Of a stretch of 64,000 bases of DNA, positions 33,891 through 44,279 are shown one piece after another. This DNA comes from Vombatus ursinus. Taxonomy: Eukaryota > Chordata > Mammalia > Diprotodontia > Vombatidae. The DNA lies in NCBI RefSeq assembly GCF_900497805.2, contig NW_020954608.1, forward strand, positions 12,691,888 to 12,755,887. Direction: 5' to 3'. How positions within the stretch are numbered: position 1 is the stretch's first letter; the number at the start of each line of letters is the position of its first letter. Made by a program: the position numbers and the translations under genes. Under the pieces are notes generated by a model. The model did no database searches and was not told the origin of the DNA. It was given only the letters and a program-made list of their open reading frames with translations.

Positions 33891-35827
33891 AACTCTTCTT
33901 AATATTACCCAGGCTAGTGACTAATAATAAGGGGCACTACTCTTCTCCCTTAAACTTACCTCATTAAATGGTTCCACTACCATTCACACCACCCTCAATA
34001 GTATATATCTTCTCATATGCCTCATTTATGAGAAATAGTAAATTCCATCTTCTCCTTTCAGTGTAGCACAATTTCAGGGATTTCCCTAGCCATATTGTTA
34101 GGTAAGCTAGATCTTGTTGTCAGGTCACTGCTAAACCCTAGCCATTGTGCTGATGAGGTGGGTACAGAACTCACTGCCAGAATGCCAGAATTTATCCTTT
34201 CTGAGAAACATGGGTCTCTATCTATTTGTAATTAGGAAAGATACTGTTACATCCTTTGAAAAGATACTGTGACCAAAACAAATGCTTAAATTATTACTTC
34301 TAGTTGGAGTCAGCAAGATCCAAGAACCTGCATTTCTAATAATAGTTGATAAAAGAAGATAGATAACTCACCCCTAATGTTGAATAATATTCTATCAACA
34401 GCATTTGTTAAAGCTTTCCAAAGCAGAGGTGCATGTTTGGAACATTTTCCATAAAGAGAATAGTTTTACTTGTTCTATTCCAGGTGTGTGGGGGGAGGGA
34501 GGAGAGGATATAGGTGTGTATGTGTGTGTATATATTTGTGATTAGCCCATAGTGCAGCACCTTGTCCCATTTTCCAACCTTGTTTGGGTCACATAATGGT
34601 CTAAACTCAGTCAGATACTGCTGATGACTACTATTAGCACACAATTCTCCTTGACTACTCCTGTGACTTTGGCTCATAATATGTTCTGTATTCTCCAAAT
34701 TAAAATCTGGCAACTCTCAGTCATTTCCTTTACTCAAATCTTACTACCTTTTAGCACTTACCCAGAAAATAATAAATGTAAGAACAAAAGCAAGAATGTT
34801 TTGTATAGAGACATCTATATATAATATAAATAGCCTGATTGCAGATAATCATCCAATCATCAGGACTTGCAAATGGAGAACCTTTTTTCTTTTTTAAAAA
34901 ATACTGCCATCTGCTGTGTTAGACACAAATTGCATGAACCCTGCTACTCTCATTTTATAAGTTGAAAAAGCAGGAATCAGAAAAATTCTCTTATCACTAC
35001 TCTTATTAAATTGTTAGAAATAGCTTTAAATAAAAATGAAATAGTTCTTCCACCAGGAAAGACATAGTTCAAGATCAAATTTAATTTACATTTTAACATC
35101 TATATTTTACATGCATTAGTAAGATGGAAATGGTCTATGTTTTTTGTTCAGGTTGTTGAGTTAATCAGTGTTTATGTGTCCTGACTTAGAATTGACTTTT
35201 CTGACACAGGTATTCTTCTACCTTAGGAGAAAGAGTAAGAAAAAGTATCCTTAGTGCATTGTTTCAGTAAGAAGCTCAATGCTGTGATTCACTAAGGAAT
35301 AATTATCTTGAGAGGTGTAGCCAAACTCAATTTAAAGTGGGGGAACATAAAGGCTCAGTTAAGCTAAGTGATCTGTTTTCTGGCTTTCAGAGCCCTTGAA
35401 ATTCTCTGTTCCAAGGAGGTAAAATAGTAACAGTGCATGAAGTTAGTTTATCTCCACCCATGGATCTGTATTAAGAAAGAATGAGCCTTTCAAAAGAAAC
35501 ATCTAATTCTTCATCTCAATACTCTTTTCACATCTTGTTTCAGTTCATATTTTTGGCAAAGAAAATTTTATGAGAGTATTATCTTCAGATCCTCTATTAC
35601 TCTTGGATAATAAAAAAGTGACCTTTTCTGAATGAATGAAATAAAATGAATGTATTTTCTCTGTTGAATCTTCATCTTTCTAAGAATAAGTGCATCCCAA
35701 ACCTCAATCATATTGATCTGTTTGTTTTTCATTGTAGTTTCTTATGTTAAATTAAACATTCAGTTGTTGTCCAAAAAATATACAATACGCCTGATAGATT
35801 TCAGAATTCACATTAGGAAAAAAACGT
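33891..35827. other. Unassigned, about 1.9 kb
   Basis: A short (GT)n tract lies at 34511-34535. Otherwise I see no repeat family and no supported gene, so this is one of the longer repeat-free stretches. Confidence 0.4.
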
Positions 35828-36028
35828 GTAAGAATAGCTGACAATCATTTTTCACGTATTATCTCATTTAAACCTCACAATGACACTGTGAGGTATCATA
35901 TGTTGTATTATCTTGATTTTACAAATAAAGAAACTGAGACTCAGGTTAAGTGTTTTACTCATTGCTGCACAGCTACTAAATGTCAGAGATGGGGTTTAAT
36001 CCCAAGTTTCTCCTAACTTCAAGGATTG
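35828..36028 (+). repeat. MAR1-type SINE
   Basis: 'cgtattatctcatttaaacc' then 'cacaatgacactgtgaggta', 'acaaataaagaaactgagac' and 'gcacagctactaaatgtcag' follow the MAR1 order. Confidence 0.85.
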
Positions 36029-36029
36029 C

Positions 36030-36227
36030 ATTAATATAATCACAGAATTTCAGTGTTCTAGGGACCTCGGAGACCTCTAATGCAACTTTTACCAAAGCAA
36101 AAATCTCCCTTATAACATATGAGAATAATGATCACAACATCCCAAGACTGACTATTCCATTTTTGGTTAGCTCTCATTGCTAGGAAGCTTTCCTGAGGTC
36201 AATCCTAATTTTGTCTATGTCTAATTT
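36030..36227 (-). repeat. CR1/L3-like LINE 3' end
   Basis: The plus strand reads 'cagaatttcagtgttctagg', 'cccttataacatatgagaat' and 'ttccatttttggttagctct', then 'attgctaggaagctttcctg'. This is the complement of the element seen at 3626-3990. Confidence 0.65.
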
Positions 36228-36306
36228 TAGCTAATCAGCAATTAGTAAGCACCTACTATATGCTGGGCATGAGAAATACAAAAAAAAAAAAACAAGAAAA
36301 TTCAAT

Positions 36307-36570
36307 AGTCTCTTTCCTCACAGTGGTTGCATTGTCTCAGGGGAGACAACATATACACATATAAATATATACATAATATGTATGTGTGTGTATATGTGCA
36401 TATACACACTCACATATGCAAGATGATTTCAGGGGTCAAGTACTAGCAGCTAAGGAGTGCAGGAAAGACTTCAAATATATGATATTTGAACTGACTTTTA
36501 AGGCAAGTAGGATCTAAAAGCTAGAGGTTAGGAGGAAATATTTTCCTAGAAAAGCATGGAGAGAAGTAGT
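36307..36570. repeat. Source copy of the L2 local duplication
   Basis: 'agtctctttcctcacagtgg' through 'cctagaaaagcatggagag' is at its normal place in the L2 order. It includes an irregular TA/TG microsatellite at 36350-36420. Confidence 0.8.
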
Positions 36571-36980
36571 AAAAGGTTGTATGTAAAGAACAGTAAGAAA
36601 GTCAATTTTGCTAGACTAAAAAGTGCATAAATGGGAGCAAATGTATAATATGCCCAGAAAGGTAAGTTGGAGCCAGATTGGGAAGGGTTTTAAACATCAA
36701 ACATAGAAGTTTGTATTTTATCCTAAAGGTAAGAGAAAGTGACTAGACTTTATTGAAAAATCCCACTGGGGAGTCAATGGAGGTTTTTGAGCAAGGGAGT
36801 GACATGGTCAAATCTTTGCTTTAGGAATGTCACTTTAGTAGCTATGTGAGAGTTGTGTCAGAAAGTAGAGGAAAAAGCTAGGGAGAGCAATTAGAAGTAT
36901 ATTGCAAAAGTCTAGGCATGAAGTGGTAAGGTCTGAAAGTAGGGTAGTGATTGTGTGAATTATTGGGGTGACAGAATGAA

Positions 36981-37350
36981 AGTCTCTTCCCTCACAGTAC
37001 TTGTATTCTCTCAGAGGAGACAACACATATACATATAAGTATATACAGAATATATATGTGTGTATACATGTGTGTGTGTGTATATATGTTTTATATAAAT
37101 GTCTTATATGTACATATTTGTATGTGTTTACAAATATGTATATATTTTGTATATGTATATGTGTGTGTATACACACAACAAATATGCAAGGTGATTTCAG
37201 GGGTAGGAGACCAGCAGTTACGGAGATCAGGAAAGAATTCAAATAGAAGGTGATGTTTGAGCTGAACTTTGAAGGCAAATAGGGTTCTAAGTGGTAGAGG
37301 TTAAAAGGGAATTTTTTTTCCTGGAAAAGTATGGAGAGGAAAGATGAAAT
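36981..37350. repeat. Inserted second copy within L2
   Basis: 'agtctcttccctcacagtac' through 'cctggaaaagtatggagagg' repeats 36307-36570 at an offset of about 674 bases, with a longer microsatellite (37025-37180). It separates two parts of L2 that should be neighbours. Confidence 0.8.
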
Positions 37351-37740
37351 AGTTTGACTTAGTAACTGTTTATGTATGTTGAGTGATTGAGAATGAAAAG
37401 TCAAAGATGACTTCAAGGTTGCAAACCTAGATTACTGAAAAGATGTTAGTGACCTTGATAGAAATAAAGAAGCTGATAGTAAGGGTAGGTTTTGCACAAA
37501 ATATAACGAGTTTTGTTTCAAACATGTTAATTTGAGATGACTATGGAACAACCAGTTCGAAAATGTACAATAAGTATTTGTTGATGTCGGATAGTAGACA
37601 TCCTTTGGTTGGCTTTATAGATCTGAAAGTCATCTGCATAGAGATGACGACTAAACTTATGTAAGCTGTTGATATCACTGAGAGAGGGTATAGGGGAGGA
37701 AAATGCAAGAGTTGAATGTGTCTCTAACTTACCGATTTCC

Positions 37741-38535
37741 ATTGATGATACCATCATTCTCCTAGTCCCCCAGGCTCAAAACTTTGGAATTATATCTAAT
37801 TCTTTCAATCTCCCTTACTGTTCATATTCAATCATCTGTCAAATCATATCATTTCTACTTCTGAAATATCTCTACATTCTCTCTCCTCTTTTCAGTTCTC
37901 CTTATAACCACCCTAGTTGAAGTCATCATTACCTCTATTCTGGATTATTACAGTAGCTTTCTAACTGACCAATCCAACCTTCTCATGGCTGCCAAAGAAA
38001 TCTTAAGGTCTGACCATGTCTCCCCATTGCTCAAAAACCTTCAATGCCTCTCCATTGTTTAGTGCATAAAATACAAATTCCTTTATCTGACATTCAAGGC
38101 TCTCTACAATCTGACTCCAACATAACTTTCCAACCTTATTTCATATTGTTCTCTGCCAAATTTAATGGTTTACTGTACCCTAATCTTGTCCTGTCCTCTT
38201 CTGCCTCTCAGTTTATACATTATATGACTTATACATGAAGTGAGTTCTCCTCTCAACTATTTAAATCCTTTTCTTCTTCCAAGATTTCTCCACCCCATAC
38301 TGGAGTGACCATCTCCCTCTTAGAATTTCTGATGCTATTTTTTTTACCTTTCTTATTTATAATATTGTAACTTTCATTATTAGAACTATTTGCATACACA
38401 ACTTATTTACCATAGTAGAGTAAATTTGAAGTTCCTTGAAGTCCAAAACTGATCCTTCTCATTTTTGCATCCTCAGTGTCTAGCACAAAGCTTTGCACAT
38501 AATAGGTGCCTAAGAAGTGTTTGTTGAGTTTGAGC
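37741..38535 (+). repeat. L2 fragment to 3' tail, head to head with the previous L2
   Basis: 'cccccaggctcaaaactttg', 'ttctggattattacagtagc', 'ggtctgaccatgtctcccca', 'gacattcaaggctctctaca' and the tail 'cacaaagctttgcacataat' follow the L2 plus strand to the 3' end. The breakpoint to the minus-strand L2 is near 37740. Confidence 0.85.
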
Positions 38536-38629
38536 TTGATATTGAAGGCAAGGGAGATTCACTGAAGTTGATCATTGAATAATGAGATTATGGTGCTCTG
38601 AAGGTAATTCTGACATTCTTTAATATTTG

Positions 38630-38840
38630 GGAGATACCATGATGCAGTGGTTAAAAACTCTGGATTTAAAGTCAAAGAACCTGTGTTCATATCATGATTG
38701 CCACTTTCTACTTAAATGACCTTGGAAAAATTACTTCTCCTTCTGGGCCTAAGCTACCTCAACTTATAAAATAAGGAAATTAGATTAGATGGTCTCTAAT
38801 GTCCTTTCTAAATTTATACTCCTATAATATATGGGAATGA
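38630..38840 (+). repeat. MIR/Ther-type SINE
   Basis: 'ccatgatgcagtggttaaaa', 'tgccactttctacttaaatg', and the tail 'agattagatggtctctaatg' are in the order of this family. Confidence 0.8.
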
Positions 38841-39704
38841 AATCTGCTCATTACTTTCTTTGATAACTTTCTGGTCTCTAAGTTTCTTCATTTTAATCAA
38901 AGATATCAGATTTCATAGCCTGAATCAGAAATGAAAAGTTTTGTAAGTAAATCTTTTTTAAGATGTCATAATAAATGGAGACTGGCAAAACCCCTCTCTT
39001 TCCCTAGGGGGAGATATATTTTTTCATTTCCCTAGAAATTCAAATTTTTGTTGCCAAATGCTTAAGCTTTGCTCCTCTTAAGAGGTCCTTATAGCCAACT
39101 TTAATATAATTTCCCTGGAAATTCAGCTAACTCTCATGCAGAAGCAGAGGATTAAGGTGAGTGGTTTGACTTGCCATGGTTGAGAGCTCATAGAGAAACT
39201 TGGAAAATGTAACGCGACTGTTATGAGAACTACCCTTTGGGTAGGAGGAAAACTGTATGTATCTGAAAGGATTTCCTGCAGGCTGATGCTGCTAGAATGA
39301 CTAAGCAATAGAAACCAGTTATATGGAAAGGATCTGAAACAATACTACAGAACAAAAGGTTAGAGAAAGCAGAAAATGAAAAATATCTTCAGCAAGAAAA
39401 CAAATCTATTTATAGATACTGTGACTGGGCTCCTGTTGTCACGAGGCAGATTCTAAAAATGACCCAAGATTTGTGAATTGTCTTTAACAAGGGCTCTAGA
39501 ATACCTGAGTAAAATCATGACATAATTGAATAGCATTGATGTAGACCCTAAGCATAGGATTGTAAGATGGGAATCAGATGTTTTGGTCAAGGACAGACTA
39601 GTACATGCAAGGCATGGTATCTACTTCTTTGGGAATTTAAGAATGTCAATGCAGGAAGCACAAGCTATGGTGGGTGTCAGCAGCAGAAGCCAGGACAGAA
39701 AAGA
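38841..39704. other. Unassigned, possibly single copy
   Basis: 'atttccctagaaattca' (39028-39044) and 'atttccctggaaattca' (39109-39125) form a short direct repeat. No repeat family or gene is recognised. A CpG-containing patch lies at 39211-39215. Confidence 0.4.
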
Positions 39705-39897
39705 AGCAGTATAGTGTAGGGGCTAGAATTCTAGACTTGGTGTCAGGAACATCTGGGTGCAAATTCTGTTTCAGACGCTTACTATAGACAAGCCACTCAG
39801 TTTCTCTAGGCTGCAGTTTTCTCATCTGTAAAATAAAGAGATTGGCGTCAATGAGCTCTAAGGATGCTTCAAATTCTAAACCTCTGAATTTAGGAGG
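39705..39897 (+). repeat. MIR/Ther-type SINE
   Basis: 'agtatagtgtaggggctaga', 'gacttggtgtcaggaacatc' and 'ttctcatctgtaaaataaag' with the tail 'agctctaaggatgcttcaaa' make a near-complete copy. Confidence 0.85.
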
Positions 39898-40329
39898 AGG
39901 CCAAAGTGGTCTGGCTAATCCAAATACTATAGCTTATAAGATCAGAAGACCCTTCTGAATTAACTCAGCACCATTTTGGATATCTGTTCTCTTGACAAGT
40001 TGACTTATCCTTGACCATTCCTAGTCAGGGAATCTATGTCTTTGAATCCAGATGCTACCAATCTGATGACTGTATTGGATATATCTCTTATCTCTGGGCC
40101 CTGAATGCTTACTAATTTCATGAAAATTGAACCTTTGATCTTGTAGGACCTACTCTGTTCTGGGGCCCTACCAATAAACGTGTCAAAGTCAAGCTACTCC
40201 AAGCTACTACAGACCCTGGCCAACACAAATCCTGGTCTTACCTATGAGTGATGGTAGAAGGAGGAATACATGTGGGTGATAGTTGTTGTGTTCATTTTTC
40301 ATGTCAACATCAATGTCAGAGACAGAAAG
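39898..40329. other. Unassigned
   Basis: No family recognised. A short doubled word 'ctactccaagctacta' lies near 40193. Confidence 0.4.
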
Positions 40330-40520
40330 TCAATAAAAATTTATAAAACATGTTCTACTTGTATTATCTATGCTAAGTGTTGGAGATACAAAGAAAAGGC
40401 ATAAGAGAGTCTCAGCCATCAAGGAGAGTACAATCTGGTGGGGAAGGAGAATATATTAAAAGAAGCTGAAAAGCAAGGTGGAGAGGGAGAGTACAGGTAA
40501 AGGTGCATTATGAACCAATA
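40330..40520 (-). repeat. L2 3' tail fragment
   Basis: 'ctatgctaagtgttggagat' then 'caaggagagtacaatctggt' is the complement of the L2 3' UTR. Confidence 0.65.
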
Positions 40521-40964
40521 ATGCAGAACCAAAGAGGGGAATGATGAGATAAATGTCCTGGGAAATGATGGAGGATTTGAGAGGCACTCTCTAATTTCTA
40601 CCCTACACCCTCTCCAATCAAAGGGAGGGAAGGACTCCACGGGCAGGGAGTGCTGAAGATGTGTGAGTTTCAGAGCTGATTTCATCTCACAGAATAGTAA
40701 GTTTCTGGAGATCATGAAGCCAGGAGTCAATGAAAAATAGATTGAATTGATTCCCTAAAGAGACATACCAGTGACCATATAAGGGTGACCATTTTACTTT
40801 AAAGTAGTGTCAGTTGATGAGATTGAAATTTTTTCCTGCACTTTTACAAACTGGTACCCTTACTAGCCTGTTTAATTTGACTGATTTTACTGTCACCATG
40901 ATCTCATGAATACTCATACATTTGTCTGGGCACTTCCATAACAGTAGTGGTCTATGTAGTTAAA
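40521..40964. other. Unassigned
   Basis: No family recognised. The 103-codon minus-strand frame at 40419-40730 starts in L2 and has no domain. Confidence 0.4.
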
Positions 40965-41190
40965 GCTAAATCAGTAAGCATTTATTAACCACCTACTATG
41001 TGCCAAGCACAATGTTAAGTTTTAAACATACAAAAAAGTGGTGAGGGGCAAAAAAATGCCCATTTTCAAGGACCTAATAGTCTAATGAGAAAGCCAACAT
41101 ACAAACAACTGTGCACAAACAGAATATATACAAATAAAGTAGAGCTAATCTTAGAGGGAAGGTACCAGTAACTTTTTTGAAGTCACATAT
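40965..41190 (-). repeat. L2 3' fragment
   Basis: 'taagcatttattaaccacct' and 'tatgtgccaagcacaatgtt', then 'caaggacctaatagtctaat', are the complement of the L2 tail and 3' UTR. Confidence 0.8.
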
Positions 41191-41284
41191 GTAGAACATA
41201 TAACCAGTAATCAATGCAAGTCTAATGATTTAAAATACACTAGTATTTCTACTATGCCAATAGTACTACTAAGCCTTATGCATA

Positions 41285-41640
41285 ATTAAAGTTAGTCAAT
41301 CAATAAGTATTAATTAAGTACCTACTATATATCAGGCATTGTGCTAAGTGCTGGAGATACAAAAAAAAAAAAGGCAAAAAAAATTTCCTGTTCTCAAGAT
41401 GCTCATAATTTAATAGGGGAGACAACATGTAAACACATACATACAAACAAGATATATGTAGGATAAATTAGAAATAATCACAGAGAAGAGCCACCAGTAG
41501 TGAGGGGGATCAGGAAACAAGTCTTATAGAAATTGGAATTTTAGCTGAGGCTCAAAGGAAGCCAGGGAGATCAGGAGGGAAAAAATTACAGACATGGGAG
41601 ACAGTTGATAAAAATGTACAGAATCAGAAAATTAAGTGTT
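41285..41640 (-). repeat. L2 3' fragment
   Basis: A second tail starts at 'caataagtattaattaagta' and runs to 'ggagacaacatgtaaacaca', 'gggggatcaggaaacaagtc' and 'gggagacagttgataaaaat'. It is a separate insertion from the one at 40965. Confidence 0.85.
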
Positions 41641-41704
41641 CTGTCCAAACAGCTCACAAATGATAATTTTGACCCATTGCTTATATTGCTTAATTGAATT
41701 CAAA

Positions 41705-41992
41705 TTTTAACAGCTAGGCAGCTTGACATAGTAGAGTGTTGGACTTGGAGTCAAAAATGCTTGGATTCAAATTATACCTCACATATTTACTAGCTGTGTG
41801 ACCCTAGGCAAGTCATTTAAGCTTTTTCAGCCTCCATTTCCCCACTTGTAAAATAGAGAAAATGATAGTGTCTGATTCACATGTGATAAAATGAGATTTT
41901 TAAACATAATAAACATATATATCTCTATCTATTTAAATATGGCTTTGCAAACCATAAGATATTAGCCATCATTATTATTGTGGTATTGCTTT
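41705..41992 (+). repeat. CORE-SINE, near full length
   Basis: 'gcttgacatagtagagtgtt', 'gaccctaggcaagtcattta' and 'ccacttgtaaaatagagaaa' are followed by a tail 'ggctttgcaaaccataagat' and 'ttagccatcattattattg', a MIR-type head joined to the usual marsupial tail. Confidence 0.8.
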
Positions 41993-42549
41993 AATTCTGT
42001 TTTCCCTTGCCCAAGAAACCTTAACTTCCATATGTCTTCCACTTCAAAAGAAAGTCCACTTGTGTCCAGAGGTCTCTGAATGAATCTGGCATTCTTTCCA
42101 TGTTAAACTTTGACATTTTCACTGAAAGACCAGCAAATGGCATTTTACTTAATCCTTTAATTTATATCCTTAAAGACATTAGTTCTTGGATGTGCTGTAG
42201 ATAGTGAATGGCTGAGTTATGGATGAAAGAAAATGTAAATGAATGTATAAAATCTTTGTGGTACAAAATCTTATTTTATTAAGAGCATTGTAGTTATAGC
42301 TTCATAACATTTTTCAGGCCATAATAATATGTCTGCACATATCCTGGGAGAGTCAATTGGATTTTATGTAGTAGCTATAGTAATCAGTAATATTTTATAA
42401 CTATATGATGCATGTTATGAATATTAATTACTATAACCAAACCTTCTTGAACTGCTACTTCTGCTTACTCACCATTCTTTTGGTTACATAATAAATACTG
42501 TATATGGAAGTGTATGCTATTTATGTAAATGAAATAGTTAACCTCATCT
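41993..42549. other. Unassigned
   Basis: AT-rich sequence without a recognised family. Confidence 0.4.
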
Positions 42550-42758
42550 GTAATGGTTCATATTTACAAAGCACCTTAAAATTTACAAAATTCTCTCTTT
42601 ACCATAAACCTGAGAGAAAGAGAGTGCAAGTATGATTATCTCCATTTTACAGGTGTGAAAAGAATTTTAGTGTGTTTCCCCTACTCAAACAGCTGGAAAA
42701 TATCAAATTTCTGGGCACTAGATCCATGTGGCTTCCACTATAACCCACTGCCTCTAGG
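42550..42758 (+). repeat. MAR1-type SINE, diverged
   Basis: 'atttacaaagcaccttaaaa' then 'gattatctccattttacagg' and 'gatccatgtggcttccacta' keep the MAR1 order. Confidence 0.65.
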
Positions 42759-43180
42759 AAACTTTTGGCTTTACTGTAACTCCTTTTTTCAAATGAATGG
42801 AAATGATTGAAGGTAATTATTTTAGAGATGGAAGCCTAATTTTTGTCAATGCAAAATTCATGTAATATTTAAATAGGCCAATTACTGTTTACATGGTCTA
42901 AATTTTTGTTCAAAGTAATTCTCTCTTTTTTTAAAAAATAAAACAGTATTAATCTCAAGTTATTTTCATTCCATTAAAGGAAACAATGTGGAAAGTAAGT
43001 CAGTATAACTGGAATTTTGGGTGTGTGAAGGGAAACATTACATAATCAGACTAGAAGAAGAGGTTGGATTATGAAAGGCTTTGAATGCAAAGTAGAAGAG
43101 TTGACATTTTATACTTGTGTTAATAGGCAGTCACAATCCTATATATAGTATATATAGTAGTAAAAAACCAGAAATGAAAT
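42759..43180. other. Unassigned; small L2-like scrap
   Basis: 'gattatgaaaggctttgaat' near 43067 resembles the complement of L2. A TATAG tract lies at 43141-43160. Confidence 0.4.
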
Positions 43181-43215
43181 ACATTCCCATTTAAAATGAA
43201 ATGGTTACATTAATT
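43181..43215. repeat. 35-bp direct repeat, copy 1
   Basis: It matches 43405-43439 with one difference in 35 bases. The two copies bracket the left inverted arm almost exactly. Confidence 0.95.
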
Positions 43216-43217
43216 TA

Positions 43218-43405
43218 CTACTAACAACAACAAAAAAAACTTTAACACTATTCTTTTTATATTCCTTCTTTCTCTTCCCAGAGCTACAAGGCTCCCAGAT
43301 ATTTATATTCTGCTTATATGCACAGTTTTATATTTTTAATTAATATTTTTTTCATGAAGTTAACACCTTTCTCTCTTTCCCCATCTGATATCTTGGGGAA
43401 AATAA
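43218..43405. repeat. Inverted duplication, left arm
   Basis: It is the reverse complement of 43712-43898 with about seven differences in 188 bases. It contains 'gagctacaaggctcccagat'. It is probably the inserted arm, because the flanking 35 bases are duplicated around it. Confidence 0.95.
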
Positions 43406-43439
43406 CATTCCCATTTAAAATGAAATGGTAACATTAATT
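43405..43439. repeat. 35-bp direct repeat, copy 2
   Basis: This is the partner of 43181-43215. It shares one base with the end of the left arm and is followed directly by part of a MAR1-type SINE. Confidence 0.95.
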
Positions 43440-43560
43440 GTGACAAAAGAGTTTAAGGCACTTGCCCAGGGTTGCACAATTAATAAGTATCTGAGGCAGA
43501 ATTTGAACTCAGGTCTTCCTGATTCCAGGTCCAGTGCTCGTGCTACCTTGCTGCCTATGC
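43440..43560 (+). repeat. MAR1-type SINE, 3' half
   Basis: 'agtttaaggcacttgcccag' then 'tatctgaggcagaatttgaa' and 'gattccaggtccagtgctcg' match the second half of MAR1. The first half is missing. Confidence 0.8.
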
Positions 43561-43562
43561 AT

Positions 43563-43711
43563 GCCTTAAACTCTCCCTGTCTCAGTTTCCTCATCTGTAA
43601 AATGAGGATAAAAATAGCACCTACTTTCTAGAGTTGTTGTGAAGATAAAAATCAGTATTTGTGAAGCATTTTGCAAACTTTAAAGTGTTGCATAAATGAT
43701 CACTATTTTAC
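43563..43711 (+). repeat. MIR/Ther-type SINE tail
   Basis: 'ctcagtttcctcatctgtaa' through 'ttgtgaagcattttgcaaac' and 'ataaatgatcactatttta' is the 3' part of a CORE-SINE. It ends where the right inverted arm begins. Confidence 0.8.
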
Positions 43712-43898
43712 TTATTTTTCCCAAGATATTAGATGGGGAAAGAGAGAAAGGTGTTAACTTCATGAAAAAATATTAATTAAAAATATAAAGCTGTGCATTT
43801 AGCAGAATATAAATATCTGGGAGCCTTGTAGCTCTGGGAAGAGAAAGAAGGAATATAAAAAGAATAGTGTTAAAGTTTTTTGTTGTTGTTGTTAGTAG
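43712..43898. repeat. Inverted duplication, right arm (likely source)
   Basis: It lies between a SINE tail and unassigned DNA, with no direct repeats at its ends, and is therefore the more likely template for the left arm. Confidence 0.9.
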
Positions 43899-43929
43899 GA
43901 GAGATTGAGTAGGGAAAGGGGAGTGATGG

Positions 43930-44005
43930 ATAGGCTTATGAAGGAAGGAGGGAAAAAAGAAAGCAAGGGAGGAAGGAAGGAAAAAAGAAGGAAGGAAGGA
44001 AGGGT
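43930..44005. repeat. GGAA-rich simple repeat
   Basis: A run of imperfect GGAA/GAAA units. Confidence 0.85.
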
Positions 44006-44279
44006 CATTGAAATTTGTTTTTGAAAAGAACAGAAGGAAGACTAGAAGGAATCAAAGATAATCAGATGACTTTGCAAATAACTTGTTCAATTTATTAGAT
44101 ATTTAAAAACAAAGTAAATTATACATGATAAAGATTCACCATTTCACATAAAACATTCTCTGTTATGCTGTGTATACAGAAATGTTCATCTTAGTGGATG
44201 TTTGTTAAGTTCAAAATTTTTTAATAGGAAAAATTTAAATTTAAAATAAGGGTGTTAAGTTTAAAAGGGAGTAGAGGAT
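44006..44279. other. Unassigned
   Basis: AT-rich sequence with nothing recognised. Confidence 0.4.

Larger units (their letters stand above)
36228..37740 (-). repeat. L2 3' half carrying an internal templated duplication
   Basis: The tail starts at 'agtaagcacctactatatgc'. The complement then follows L2 upstream: 'gtttttgagcaagggagtga' with 'catggtcaaatctttgcttt' (36784-36823), 'ttgcaaaagtctaggcatga', and, after an inserted block, 'gatgacttcaaggttgcaaa', 'catgttaatttgagatgact' and 'gaaagtcatctgcatagaga' near 37630. The 193-codon minus-strand frame at 36835-37416 crosses the insertion and is not a gene, although a short LTTSCLDFCNILLIALPSFF piece is real L2 RT sequence. Confidence 0.85.

Noticed and set aside
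36835-37416. 193-codon minus-strand open frame, the longest in the window
   Set aside because: It runs through L2 sequence, an inserted L2 duplicate and a microsatellite (the HTHIHIQ repeats). Only a short piece is genuine L2 RT sequence, so it is not a gene.
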